Of a stretch of 54,962 bases of DNA, positions 33,854 to 42,313 are shown piece by piece. Numbering within the stretch: the first letter of the stretch is position 1; each line of letters starts with the position of its first letter. The DNA is from JBMTVT01 sp049451635 (GTDB lineage Bacteria > Bacteroidota > Bacteroidia > Flavobacteriales > Flavobacteriaceae). Location: the NCBI GenBank assembly GCA_049451635.1, contig JBMTVT010000003.1, positions 1 to 54,962 on the forward strand, given 5' to 3'. The notes below the pieces were generated by a model. The model ran no database searches. It saw nothing but the letters and a program-made list of their open reading frames with translations, and was not told where the DNA came from. A program made the translations under genes and the position numbers.

Positions 33854-36256
33854 ATGATATTAAATACCGAATTAGAATATAAAGGGAACCTGTTTCCTTC
33901 CAAAATAATAAACTACGAAAAAAACATTAATGTGCTCTCTTTTACCTCTGAAAATGGGGTAATTTTGCAAGTTACTGTGCGTCGAGATAGCATACTCCGT
34001 TTCAGATATACAACTACGGGTATTTTTGAAAACGATTTTTCTTACGCCATTACTAAATATGCTAGCAGAGGTTATAACCACCTAGAAGTGGTCGAAAATG
34101 ATGAGAAATATATCATAACTACCGCAAAACTTATCTGCCATGTTTCTAAAGTTGATTTACGTATATCGCTTTTTGATGCTAAAGACCATACTTTAATTTG
34201 TGAAGATGAACTGGGTTTTCATTGGGAAGAAAGTTACGAATATGGTGGCGATGTGGTTAAAATGTCCAAAACAGCTCAACCAGGAGAAAGTTACTACGGA
34301 CTGGGCGATAAACCTGTAGATAATAATCTTAAAGGAAAGCGTTTTCAAAACTGGGTAACCGATTCTTACGCCTATGGCAGAGATACCGATCCTATCTACA
34401 AAACCATTCCATTCTACACGGCTTTGCACAATAAAAAATCATACGGAATCTTTTTTGACAACACCTTCCGCTCTTATTTTGATTTTTGTCATGAGCGCAG
34501 AAACATCACCAGTTTTTGGGCACATGGGGGTGAAATGAATTATTATTTCATCTACGGTCCAGAAATGTCTGAAGTGGTAGCAAATTATACAGATTTAACA
34601 GGAAAACCTCACCAGCTACCGCCGCTGTGGGCTTTGGGTTATCATCAATGTAAATGGAGTTATTATCCAGAATCCAATGTAAAGGAAATTACATCCAAAT
34701 TCAGGGAACTAAAAATACCTTGCGATGCTATTTATCTAGATATTGATTATATGGATGGTTTTAGGTGCTTTACTTGGAATAAAGAATACTTTCCAGACCC
34801 AAAACGCATGGTTAAGGAATTGGCCGATGACGGTTTTAAAACCATAGTCATTATAGACCCCGGCATCAAAATCGATATGGATTACTCGGTGTTTAAAGAA
34901 GGCTTGGAAAAAGATTATTTCTGCAAACGTGCCGATGGCCCTTACATGAAAGGTAAAGTTTGGCCTGGGGAATGTTATTTTCCAGATTTCACAAACCCCG
35001 AAGTAAGGGAATGGTGGTCTAATTTATTTAGAGAACTCATTGAAGAAATTGGGGTTAAAGGCGTTTGGAATGATATGAATGAGCCCGCCGTAATGGATGT
35101 TCCAGGAAAATCATTCCCTGATGATGTAAGACACTATTATGAAGGCAATCCTTCTAGCCACCGTAAGGCGCACAATGTGTATGGCATGCAAATGGCAAGA
35201 GCTACCTATCAAGGATTAAAAAAATTCTCCTACCCTAAACGTCCTTTTGTTATTACACGTGCCGCTTACTCGGGTACACAGCGCTATACTTCAAGTTGGA
35301 CAGGTGATAATGTAGCCACTTGGGATCATTTAAACATTGCCAATCTACAAGCACAACGCATGTGTATGTCTGGTTTCTCATTTGTAGGAAGCGATATTGG
35401 AGGCTTTGCTGAACAACCCAATGGCGAACTTTACGCACGTTGGATACAATTAGGTATTTTCCACCCGTTTTGCAGAACCCACTCCTCTGGAGACCACGGC
35501 GATCAAGAACCTTGGACATTTGGAGACACCATTACCGATGTGGTACGTAAGTTTATAGAAATTAGATACCAATTATTACCCTATTTATATACAGCATTTT
35601 GGCGTTATGCGGAAGAAGGGATTCCTATTTTAAAATCCTTGGTGCTTTACGATCAAGAAGATGCCCAAACCCATTATAGAAATGATGAGTTTGTTTTTGG
35701 TGAAAAAATACTAGCTTGCCCAGTAACCGGACCTAACCAAAAAGGCCGACGCATGTATATCCCAATTGGGAAATGGTATAATTTCTGGACTGATGAAGTT
35801 GTAAAAGGCGGCCAAGAACATTGGGTAGATGCCGATTTAGATAGCATGCCCATATTTGTAAAAGAAGGTGCCATTATCCCTAAATATCCTATTCAACAAT
35901 ATGTTGGTGAAAAAACCATTGATGAATTAATTTTAGATGTGTACTATAAACTAGGTAAAGAAACCTCGCAGGTTTATGAAGATGCTACCGATGGGTATGA
36001 CTACATTAAAGGAAGATATAGTTTAAGAGATTTTAATTTGCATGGGAAAAAAGACGAATTAATTATTCAGCAACATAAAACAGGCAAATATATTACTACC
36101 TATAAAACCTTTAAGTTGAATTTACACGGATTGCCTTTTAAGATTTCGAAAATAGAAGTGGACAATGTAGAAATTCCATTTAAAAAATTAAAACTTAATG
36201 GCGATAACGCCTTAACGCTCAACAAAGAGTTTACCGAGCTACATATTATGGCTTAA
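33854..36256 (+). CDS. GH31 alpha-glucosidase, cytoplasmic
   Basis: Hydrolyses terminal alpha-glucosidic bonds of maltose and malto-oligosaccharides, releasing glucose. The nucleophile is Asp407 in WNDMNEPAV and the acid/base Asp485 in WTGDNVATWDH. The N-terminal beta domain ends near 240 (LPPLWALGYHQCKWSYYPE). GSDIGGF and RTHSSGDHGDQEPW are also present. There is no signal peptide, so it acts inside the cell on glucan breakdown products. 800 residues, complete. It follows the glucan operon but is separated by 263 bases and probably has its own promoter. Confidence 0.94.
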   Translation: MILNTELEYKGNLFPSKIINYEKNINVLSFTSENGVILQVTVRRDSILRFRYTTTGIFENDFSYAITKYASRGYNHLEVVENDEKYIITTAKLICHVSKVDLRISLFDAKDHTLICEDELGFHWEESYEYGGDVVKMSKTAQPGESYYGLGDKPVDNNLKGKRFQNWVTDSYAYGRDTDPIYKTIPFYTALHNKKSYGIFFDNTFRSYFDFCHERRNITSFWAHGGEMNYYFIYGPEMSEVVANYTDLTGKPHQLPPLWALGYHQCKWSYYPESNVKEITSKFRELKIPCDAIYLDIDYMDGFRCFTWNKEYFPDPKRMVKELADDGFKTIVIIDPGIKIDMDYSVFKEGLEKDYFCKRADGPYMKGKVWPGECYFPDFTNPEVREWWSNLFRELIEEIGVKGVWNDMNEPAVMDVPGKSFPDDVRHYYEGNPSSHRKAHNVYGMQMARATYQGLKKFSYPKRPFVITRAAYSGTQRYTSSWTGDNVATWDHLNIANLQAQRMCMSGFSFVGSDIGGFAEQPNGELYARWIQLGIFHPFCRTHSSGDHGDQEPWTFGDTITDVVRKFIEIRYQLLPYLYTAFWRYAEEGIPILKSLVLYDQEDAQTHYRNDEFVFGEKILACPVTGPNQKGRRMYIPIGKWYNFWTDEVVKGGQEHWVDADLDSMPIFVKEGAIIPKYPIQQYVGEKTIDELILDVYYKLGKETSQVYEDATDGYDYIKGRYSLRDFNLHGKKDELIIQQHKTGKYITTYKTFKLNLHGLPFKISKIEVDNVEIPFKKLKLNGDNALTLNKEFTELHIMA

Positions 36257-36280
36257 AATAGCTATTATTTATAATTACCA

Positions 36281-36317
36281 AAAAAGCCCTGTTTTTATTG
36301 CTTTACGGGGCTTTTTT
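36281..36317 (+). terminator. Terminator after the GH31 gene
   Basis: AAAAAGCCC (36281-36289), extended by T-G and G-C pairs, pairs with GGGCTTTTT (36308-36316); a T-run follows. It lies about 25 bases after the stop. Confidence 0.9.
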
Positions 36318-36372
36318 GCATTTTATTATTAGGTTTGTGGTATTAATTTTGTCAGAAAAAAGATAACTTCGT

Positions 36373-38208
36373 TTAACCCGCGTCAACCTCAAAATTTTTC
36401 CCTAAATACACCAGTTTAAAGCCTTTTTTAATGGTGATAGCTTGCAAATTAGAAGACGCTATGATATGTAATTCGCCGTTTAAATCTTTTACAAATAATG
36501 GAATAACATCGGTGTTGTTATCTATTTTATGTATCAAAGTGTTATAATGGTCGCTTCCTAACAAGGATATTTCGTGTATTTCAGGATGCTTTCCTGCTAA
36601 CTCCGTTAAGGTGTTAAAATCATAGGTTTGCGATAGTAAGTATTCTCTTGGTTCACTAGTTTTCTCCAACTTTTCTTGGGATGAGATTAACCTAAACGAG
36701 CCATTTTCGCCAAATTGTTTCCCGTATTTTTCAATAGCGTATTTATTAATATCCGAGTTTCCGGTTAATGCCAGTAAATAACCTACATCACTCAACTCAA
36801 TATTATCCATTAAATTATCAGAATAAATATTTGTGCTCATGGCTTCTAAACCTAACTCTTGTGCTTTTTGTATGTTACGTTCGTTGCTATCAATTAGTAC
36901 CACATGCCTACCATTGGCCTCTAAATACTGCCCCAATATTCTAGAAATTCTGGCAGCACCTACTATTAATATCCCGCCAGATTTTTTTAAAAACACACCT
37001 ACTAGTTTTGCAAACAATCTGGCCGTGGTAGCGTTTAATAACACAGTTCCTAAAACAATCATAAACACCAAAGGGGTAATATACTCGGCGCCTTCAACGC
37101 CTTGTTTTAAAAGTTTACTTCCAAAAAGAGAAGCGATACCTGCCGCTACAATACCACGTGGCCCAACCCAACTTATAAATACTTTTTCATTTGTTTTTAA
37201 AGGAGAGCCTATGGTGCTTAAAAACACAGCAAGTGGCCTTATTACAAAAACTACCAACGCAAAAAGGGCAGCGGATTTCCAGGTGTAAAGCAGCATCAAA
37301 TCTTCAATATTTATATTGGCAGCCAATAAAATGAATAAAATAGAAATGAGTAACACGCTTAACGACTCTTTAAAGTACAAGAGCTCCTTAATGTTTTCCA
37401 ACTTCCCATTACCTAAAACCATACCCATAACTACCACAGCCAATAACCCAGACTCATGTGCAAAAATTTCGGATTCAACAAAAACCAACAATACCGTTGA
37501 TAGTGATACCACGTTTAATAAATAATGTGGTATTAATTTTTTATTGATTGAAAACGCCAAGGCATGCGCAAACGCAAACCCAAAGGTAGTACCAAATAAA
37601 ATAATTTTACCAAACTCTATTAAGGCTGTTTTTGTAAAACCGCTATCGTCTTCCACACTAATAAACTCAAAAACCAAAACCGCTACCAACGCGCCAATAG
37701 GGTCTATTAAAATACCTTCCCATTTTAAAACCGTTGAAAGGTCTTTTTTTAAAGGAATATTTCTTAAAATAGGTGTGATGACGGTAGGTCCTGTTACAAC
37801 AATAAGTCCAGAAAATAAAAATGAAAGCTCCCAACTTAATCCAAAAATCATTTTAGCCAAAATGCCAGCCCCAAAAAAAGTAACTGCAGAACCAAGCGTT
37901 ATTAATTTAGTAATAACAGGGCCAACATTTTTTATTTCTGCTCGTTTTAAAGTTAAACCTCCTTCAAAAAGAATAACGCTTATTGCTAAAGAAACAAAAT
38001 AGTATAGGCCTTCTCCGGGAAATAATCCTTTCTCTCCGTTCCAAACAGGTTCTATCCATTTACTACCATCTTCACTTAAAAATTCGGCAGCAATAGGACC
38101 CACTAATAAACCGATCAAAATCAAAGGTAAAATAGCTGGAATTTTAAATTTCCATGCCACCCATTGTGCCAATATTCCTAAAATAATAATGCCTGCTAAT
38201 TCTAACAT
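36373..38208 (-). CDS. Monovalent cation:proton antiporter with RCK domain
   Basis: Inner-membrane Na+/H+ or K+/H+ antiporter of the CPA family. The first ~390 residues form about 12-13 membrane helices with VISVILFEGGLTL, TVITPIL and SWVGPRGIVAAGIA, the CPA1-type core motifs. Residues ~400-530 are an RCK/TrkA-N regulatory domain (GGILIVGAARISRILG...VVLIDSNERNI), and the last ~80 resemble a TrkA-C ligand-binding domain. 611 residues. Nucleotide or Ca2+ gating through RCK is inferred from the family. It is divergent from uspA. Confidence 0.9.
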   Translation of the reverse strand: MLELAGIIILGILAQWVAWKFKIPAILPLILIGLLVGPIAAEFLSEDGSKWIEPVWNGEKGLFPGEGLYYFVSLAISVILFEGGLTLKRAEIKNVGPVITKLITLGSAVTFFGAGILAKMIFGLSWELSFLFSGLIVVTGPTVITPILRNIPLKKDLSTVLKWEGILIDPIGALVAVLVFEFISVEDDSGFTKTALIEFGKIILFGTTFGFAFAHALAFSINKKLIPHYLLNVVSLSTVLLVFVESEIFAHESGLLAVVVMGMVLGNGKLENIKELLYFKESLSVLLISILFILLAANINIEDLMLLYTWKSAALFALVVFVIRPLAVFLSTIGSPLKTNEKVFISWVGPRGIVAAGIASLFGSKLLKQGVEGAEYITPLVFMIVLGTVLLNATTARLFAKLVGVFLKKSGGILIVGAARISRILGQYLEANGRHVVLIDSNERNIQKAQELGLEAMSTNIYSDNLMDNIELSDVGYLLALTGNSDINKYAIEKYGKQFGENGSFRLISSQEKLEKTSEPREYLLSQTYDFNTLTELAGKHPEIHEISLLGSDHYNTLIHKIDNNTDVIPLFVKDLNGELHIIASSNLQAITIKKGFKLVYLGKNFEVDAG

Positions 38209-38257
38209 ATTTTAAAATCTACTTATAAAAACTACTAAATTAAGTAAAAACATGTGA

Positions 38258-38286
38258 TTTGATGTTTTTAAAAAATGCTATCTTTC
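38258..38286 (+). promoter_or_regulatory. Candidate promoter of uspA-sulP
   Basis: TTTG at 38258-38261 and TATCTTTC at 38279-38286, one mismatch from TAnnTTTG, with 17 bases between them. The predicted leader is about 23 bases to the TTG start. Confidence 0.4.
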
Positions 38287-38312
38287 AACTTTAAGCAAAA
38301 AACAACAAAAAT

Positions 38313-39161
38313 TTGTCTTTAAAGCCTTTTAAACATATTGGTATAGGAGTGGCGTATTCTCCTAACTTAAAAGCCAACCTTTTCGAAGCGGCCAGATTAT
38401 CTGTTTTTTTTGGATCTAAATTATTTTTGATTCATGTAGGTGAAGCCTCAAAAGATAAAAAAGACATGTTAAGTGTTATTTTAAAGGGTTTTGAAAAGGA
38501 TAATTTAAATTACGAAGTGGTTTTTAAAACAGGTAATCCCGTTGATGTTATTTTATCTATTGCTGAAGATAAAAAAATAGATCTATTAATTTTAGGAGCC
38601 TTACAAAGAGAACGGTTTTTTAAGTACTATATAGGCTCTATTGCCAGAAAAATTACGCGTTTAGCAAAATGCTCGGTGCTACTGTTGATTAAACCTTCGG
38701 TTGAGCGCGTTCCATGTCAACACGTTGTGGTTAATGGTTTAAAAGACCCCAGAACTGAACAAACAATTTTGTTTTCTTTTTATGTTGCCAAAAAACTAAA
38801 CGTCGATAAAATAACCATTGTTGAGGAAATTAAAAGCGAACAAGTTGCTATTAAGGTTTATGATGATAAATCACTCAGAAGAGCAACTATAGCAAAAGAA
38901 CGTATTAAGCTAAGGGAAAACTCTAGAATAAAAGAAATTTTGAGTCATATTCCTGAAGCATACACAAAAAATAAAACTATAAAATTACAACCTATTTTTG
39001 GTAAACAAGGTTATTCCATTGGGCATTACGCTCAAGTTTCTAGAGCCGATTTATTAGTGATGAATGCCCCTAGAAAAATGACCTTTTGGGATCGATTATT
39101 CCCTCATGATATTGAATATATTTTAACCGAATTACCAACCGATGTGTTAATTCTTCAATGA
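38313..39161 (+). CDS. Tandem universal stress protein (UspA)
   Basis: Two Usp domains in one chain, residues ~6-128 (HIGIGVAYSP at the start, ILGALQRERFFKYYIGSIARKITRLAKCSVLLL at the end) and ~135-282. The ATP-binding G-x2-G-x9-G(S/T) motif is imperfect, so ATP binding is uncertain. The start is TTG at 38313; no ATG precedes the first strand. Its TGA overlaps the SulP ATG by 4 bases, so the two are coupled and the Usp protein probably regulates or senses with the transporter. Confidence 0.88.
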   Translation: MSLKPFKHIGIGVAYSPNLKANLFEAARLSVFFGSKLFLIHVGEASKDKKDMLSVILKGFEKDNLNYEVVFKTGNPVDVILSIAEDKKIDLLILGALQRERFFKYYIGSIARKITRLAKCSVLLLIKPSVERVPCQHVVVNGLKDPRTEQTILFSFYVAKKLNVDKITIVEEIKSEQVAIKVYDDKSLRRATIAKERIKLRENSRIKEILSHIPEAYTKNKTIKLQPIFGKQGYSIGHYAQVSRADLLVMNAPRKMTFWDRLFPHDIEYILTELPTDVLILQ

Positions 39162-41359
39162 GTCCGAAAAAAAGCAACATAAAAGATTTTTTTAAAGCCA
39201 TCCCAAAAAACATGTTCTCAGGTTTTGTGGTAAGCCTTATTGCTTTACCGCTTGCTTTGGGGCTTGCTATGGCTAGTGATGCGCCCCCTATTTCGGGCGT
39301 TATAGCCGCAATTATAGGTGGTGTGGTTATGGCTATATTGGGCGGTAGCCATGTTACCATTGCTGGACCTGGCAATGGTTTGGTTGGTGTTATTTTGTTA
39401 GCCATTTCATCTCTTGGTTTAGAAAGCGCTTATGTAGCTATTATGTGCTCTGGGGTGTTGCTTATGCTATTGGGTTTTTTTAGAATGGGTACGCTGGCCG
39501 ATTTTTTTCCTTCTTCAGCCATTCAAGGTATGCTAGCGGCTATCGGTTTAATTATTTTGGGAAAACAGTTTCATATTATGCTAGCCCATAGAATCAACAG
39601 AGAAGACACTGTTGACTATCTTATGGAAATACCCCACACCATAAATGATGCTTTTCATTACGGAAGCGACGGTTTAATTTATGCTGCTTTAGCTGGTTTT
39701 ATAAGCTTGCTAATTATGTTTTTTTATTCAAGAATTAGAAACAAGTATTTACAGCTTATTCCAGCGCCCATGTGGATTGTTATCTTGTCTATTGCTTTCA
39801 GTTATTATTTTGAAATAGGCCTACATGAACCTAACCCTATTGCCAAAGAATACATGATTTCTGGCATTCCTTCCATACATGATATTATAGCAGATTTACC
39901 TCAACCTAACTTTAGCGGTATTTGGAGTGTTTCCTTTTTTGGAAGCGTTTTAGCATTAACCCTTATTTCCAGCATAGAGTCTCTTTTAAGTATTAAGGCG
40001 GTTGATAAACTAGATCCCGAGAAGCGCCGCTCTAACGTTAACAAAGATCTTAAAGCTTTAGGTTTGGCAACTGTGGGCAGTGGTTTTTTAGGAGGGTTAA
40101 ATGTGGTAACCGTTATAGCCCGTAGCTCTGTAAATGTAAATAATGGCGCAACAAATAGGTCTTCAAACTTTTTTCACGCCTTATTTTTAATCATTTTTAT
40201 TGTGTTTTTTAGTACACAACTTACTCGAATCCCTCTACCCGCTTTGATGGCTATTTTAGTATACACGGGCTATAAACTAGCATCTCCTAATGTGGTTAGA
40301 AAAATATTTTCCATTGGTAAAGAACAAATCATCATATTTTTTGTTACCCTTGTTGTGACTTTAAAAATAGGGTTGATTTCTGGTATTTTGGCAGGGGTTT
40401 TTGTAACGCTGCTTATTCATATTATTATTAATAAAAGTACTGGGCTTTTTTTAAGAAACATTTTAAAGCCTAATGTTTTAATGTTTAAAGAACAAGATGG
40501 CAAAAACAATTTTTATGTTAGTGTCAAGCATTTTTGCAGTTTTTTAAATTACTTCCGTTTAAAGCAGCATTTAGATGCCATACCCGAGAACCAAGATGTT
40601 ATTGTAGACTTTTCAATGTGTGAGTTTGTTGATGATACCGTTTTGGAAAATATCAACAACTACCAAGAACTGTTTGCAAAACGTGGCGGTCATTTTGATG
40701 TTATTGGTTTAGACATGCACGATACAGAAACCCAGCATCCATTTGCGTCAAGACGTTTACTGCGTGTACCCAACATTATTAAAAATAGCTTAACAAGAAG
40801 GCAAACAACCTTAAAAAATTTGGCAGAAAACTATGTGCTGAATTATAGTTCTAAAAGACAAAAAAACGTGTCGTTTTTAAATAATTTTTTGTTTTTCAAC
40901 ACAAAAAAAATTAATCATATTTACAACGAATTGTCTCAAAAAGACAATAGCTTAAAATTGTTTGATATAGAATTTTCTGAAGGTGAATTTATTGCCAAAG
41001 AGGTTGTTCGCTCTACCATGCTACACATAGATTTGCATTATGCAATACCAGAATTTACACTAGACAGAGAGGGCTTTTTAGAAAAAGTTTACGCTTTAGC
41101 TGGCTTTAAGGACATCCCCATTGAGAACCATTCCGATTTTTCCAACAGGTTTTATTTGTTGGGTGAGAATGAAGCCGCCATAGCCTCTTTTTTTAACGAC
41201 AATGTTACTCGTTTTTTTGAGAGCAATCCATATTATCATGTCGAATCTAATGGCAACGCCCTATTAATTTTTGGAAAAGAGCGATTGGCAAGTATTAAAG
41301 AAATTAAAACCCTATTAGATTTTGGAAAAAGATTAAAACAAGTTATCGCTCCTGTTTAA
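39158..41359 (+). CDS. SulP-family anion transporter with STAS and an extra C-terminal domain
   Basis: Inner-membrane anion permease or bicarbonate/sulfate exchanger; the substrate is not determined. About 11-12 helices cover residues ~15-430, beginning FSGFVVSLIALPLALGLAMASDAPP, the SulP signature. A STAS domain follows (about 445-545, DVIVDFSMCEFVDDTVLENI). The final ~185 residues form another, non-STAS domain with HYAIPEFTLDREGFLEKVYALAGFKDIPIENH and NRFYLLGENEAAIASFF. I do not recognise it by name. 733 residues is longer than the ~550-600 usual for SulP. Coupled to uspA by an ATGA overlap. Confidence 0.88.
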   Translation: MSPKKSNIKDFFKAIPKNMFSGFVVSLIALPLALGLAMASDAPPISGVIAAIIGGVVMAILGGSHVTIAGPGNGLVGVILLAISSLGLESAYVAIMCSGVLLMLLGFFRMGTLADFFPSSAIQGMLAAIGLIILGKQFHIMLAHRINREDTVDYLMEIPHTINDAFHYGSDGLIYAALAGFISLLIMFFYSRIRNKYLQLIPAPMWIVILSIAFSYYFEIGLHEPNPIAKEYMISGIPSIHDIIADLPQPNFSGIWSVSFFGSVLALTLISSIESLLSIKAVDKLDPEKRRSNVNKDLKALGLATVGSGFLGGLNVVTVIARSSVNVNNGATNRSSNFFHALFLIIFIVFFSTQLTRIPLPALMAILVYTGYKLASPNVVRKIFSIGKEQIIIFFVTLVVTLKIGLISGILAGVFVTLLIHIIINKSTGLFLRNILKPNVLMFKEQDGKNNFYVSVKHFCSFLNYFRLKQHLDAIPENQDVIVDFSMCEFVDDTVLENINNYQELFAKRGGHFDVIGLDMHDTETQHPFASRRLLRVPNIIKNSLTRRQTTLKNLAENYVLNYSSKRQKNVSFLNNFLFFNTKKINHIYNELSQKDNSLKLFDIEFSEGEFIAKEVVRSTMLHIDLHYAIPEFTLDREGFLEKVYALAGFKDIPIENHSDFSNRFYLLGENEAAIASFFNDNVTRFFESNPYYHVESNGNALLIFGKERLASIKEIKTLLDFGKRLKQVIAPV

Positions 41360-41426
41360 TTTTCTTTCTTAATATATTCTTAACACTTTAAGGAATAACA
41401 TATAGATTTATTAATTTTACATTCTT

Positions 41427-42287
41427 ATGAATTTATTCCCTATTAATGCAGGAAATTTAAAGCTAGATGGTGGCGCTATGTTTGGTGTAGTGCCTAAAAC
41501 TATTTGGAGTAAAACCAACCCTGCCGATGCCGATAACATGATAGAACTTGCTACCCGCTGTTTACTTATTGAAGATGGTAATAGGCTTGTTTTAATTGAC
41601 AATGGTATGGGCAACAAACAATCTGAAAAATTTTTTGGCTATTACCATTTATGGGGCGATTTTTCTTTGGACAGTTCCTTAAAAGCCTATGGATTTCATC
41701 GCGATGATATTACCGATGTGTTTTTAACGCATTTACATTTTGACCATTGTGGGGGTAGTATTCAATGGAATAAAGACCGTTCGGGTTTTGAACCTGCTTT
41801 TAAAAACGCACATTTTTGGAGCAATGAAGCCCATTGGTTATGGGCTACACAACCCAACAAACGAGAAAAAGCATCTTTTTTGAAAGAAAACATTGTGCCT
41901 ATGGAAGAGAGCGGTCAATTAAAATTTACGTCGCTTCCAGATAATGATTTACTGAAAAACTCTGAGCTAGGGTTCGATATTTTTTTTGCCAATGGGCATA
42001 CCGATAAACAAATGATTCCTATAATTCAATATAAAGATAAAACCATTGCTTTTATGGCAGATTTATTACCAACAGTTGGGCATTTACCCTTGCCATATGT
42101 AATGGGTTACGATACCAGGCCTCTGTTGACCTTAGATGAAAAAGAAAAGTTCCTTAACCTAGCAGCAGAAAAAAATTATTATTTATTTTTAGAACATGAT
42201 GCGCATAACGAAATCATAACAGTAAAAAACACAGAAAAAGGCGTGAGATTAAATGCTGTTTATAGCGCCCAAGATATTTTCAATTAA
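41427..42287 (+). CDS. Metallo-beta-lactamase-fold hydrolase
   Basis: Zn-dependent MBL-fold enzyme. The metal motif HLHFDHCGG is at about 109-117, with further ligands in ANGHTDKQ (near 193), the Asp of FMADLL and the His of FLEHDAHNE. There is no signal peptide, so it is cytoplasmic. The 286-residue class resembles N-acyl homoserine lactonase-like or quinolone-degrading enzymes and cannot be assigned a substrate. It leads a likely operon with the S8 and M1 peptidase genes (26 and 15-base gaps). Confidence 0.85.
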   Translation: MNLFPINAGNLKLDGGAMFGVVPKTIWSKTNPADADNMIELATRCLLIEDGNRLVLIDNGMGNKQSEKFFGYYHLWGDFSLDSSLKAYGFHRDDITDVFLTHLHFDHCGGSIQWNKDRSGFEPAFKNAHFWSNEAHWLWATQPNKREKASFLKENIVPMEESGQLKFTSLPDNDLLKNSELGFDIFFANGHTDKQMIPIIQYKDKTIAFMADLLPTVGHLPLPYVMGYDTRPLLTLDEKEKFLNLAAEKNYYLFLEHDAHNEIITVKNTEKGVRLNAVYSAQDIFN

Positions 42288-42313
42288 ATTAAAAACGACT
42301 AATTCTAATAAAA

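Noticed and set aside
36833..38002. Three plus-strand frames of 69-152 codons inside the antiporter gene.
   Set aside because: They are antisense shadows of membrane-protein codons with no signal or family features.
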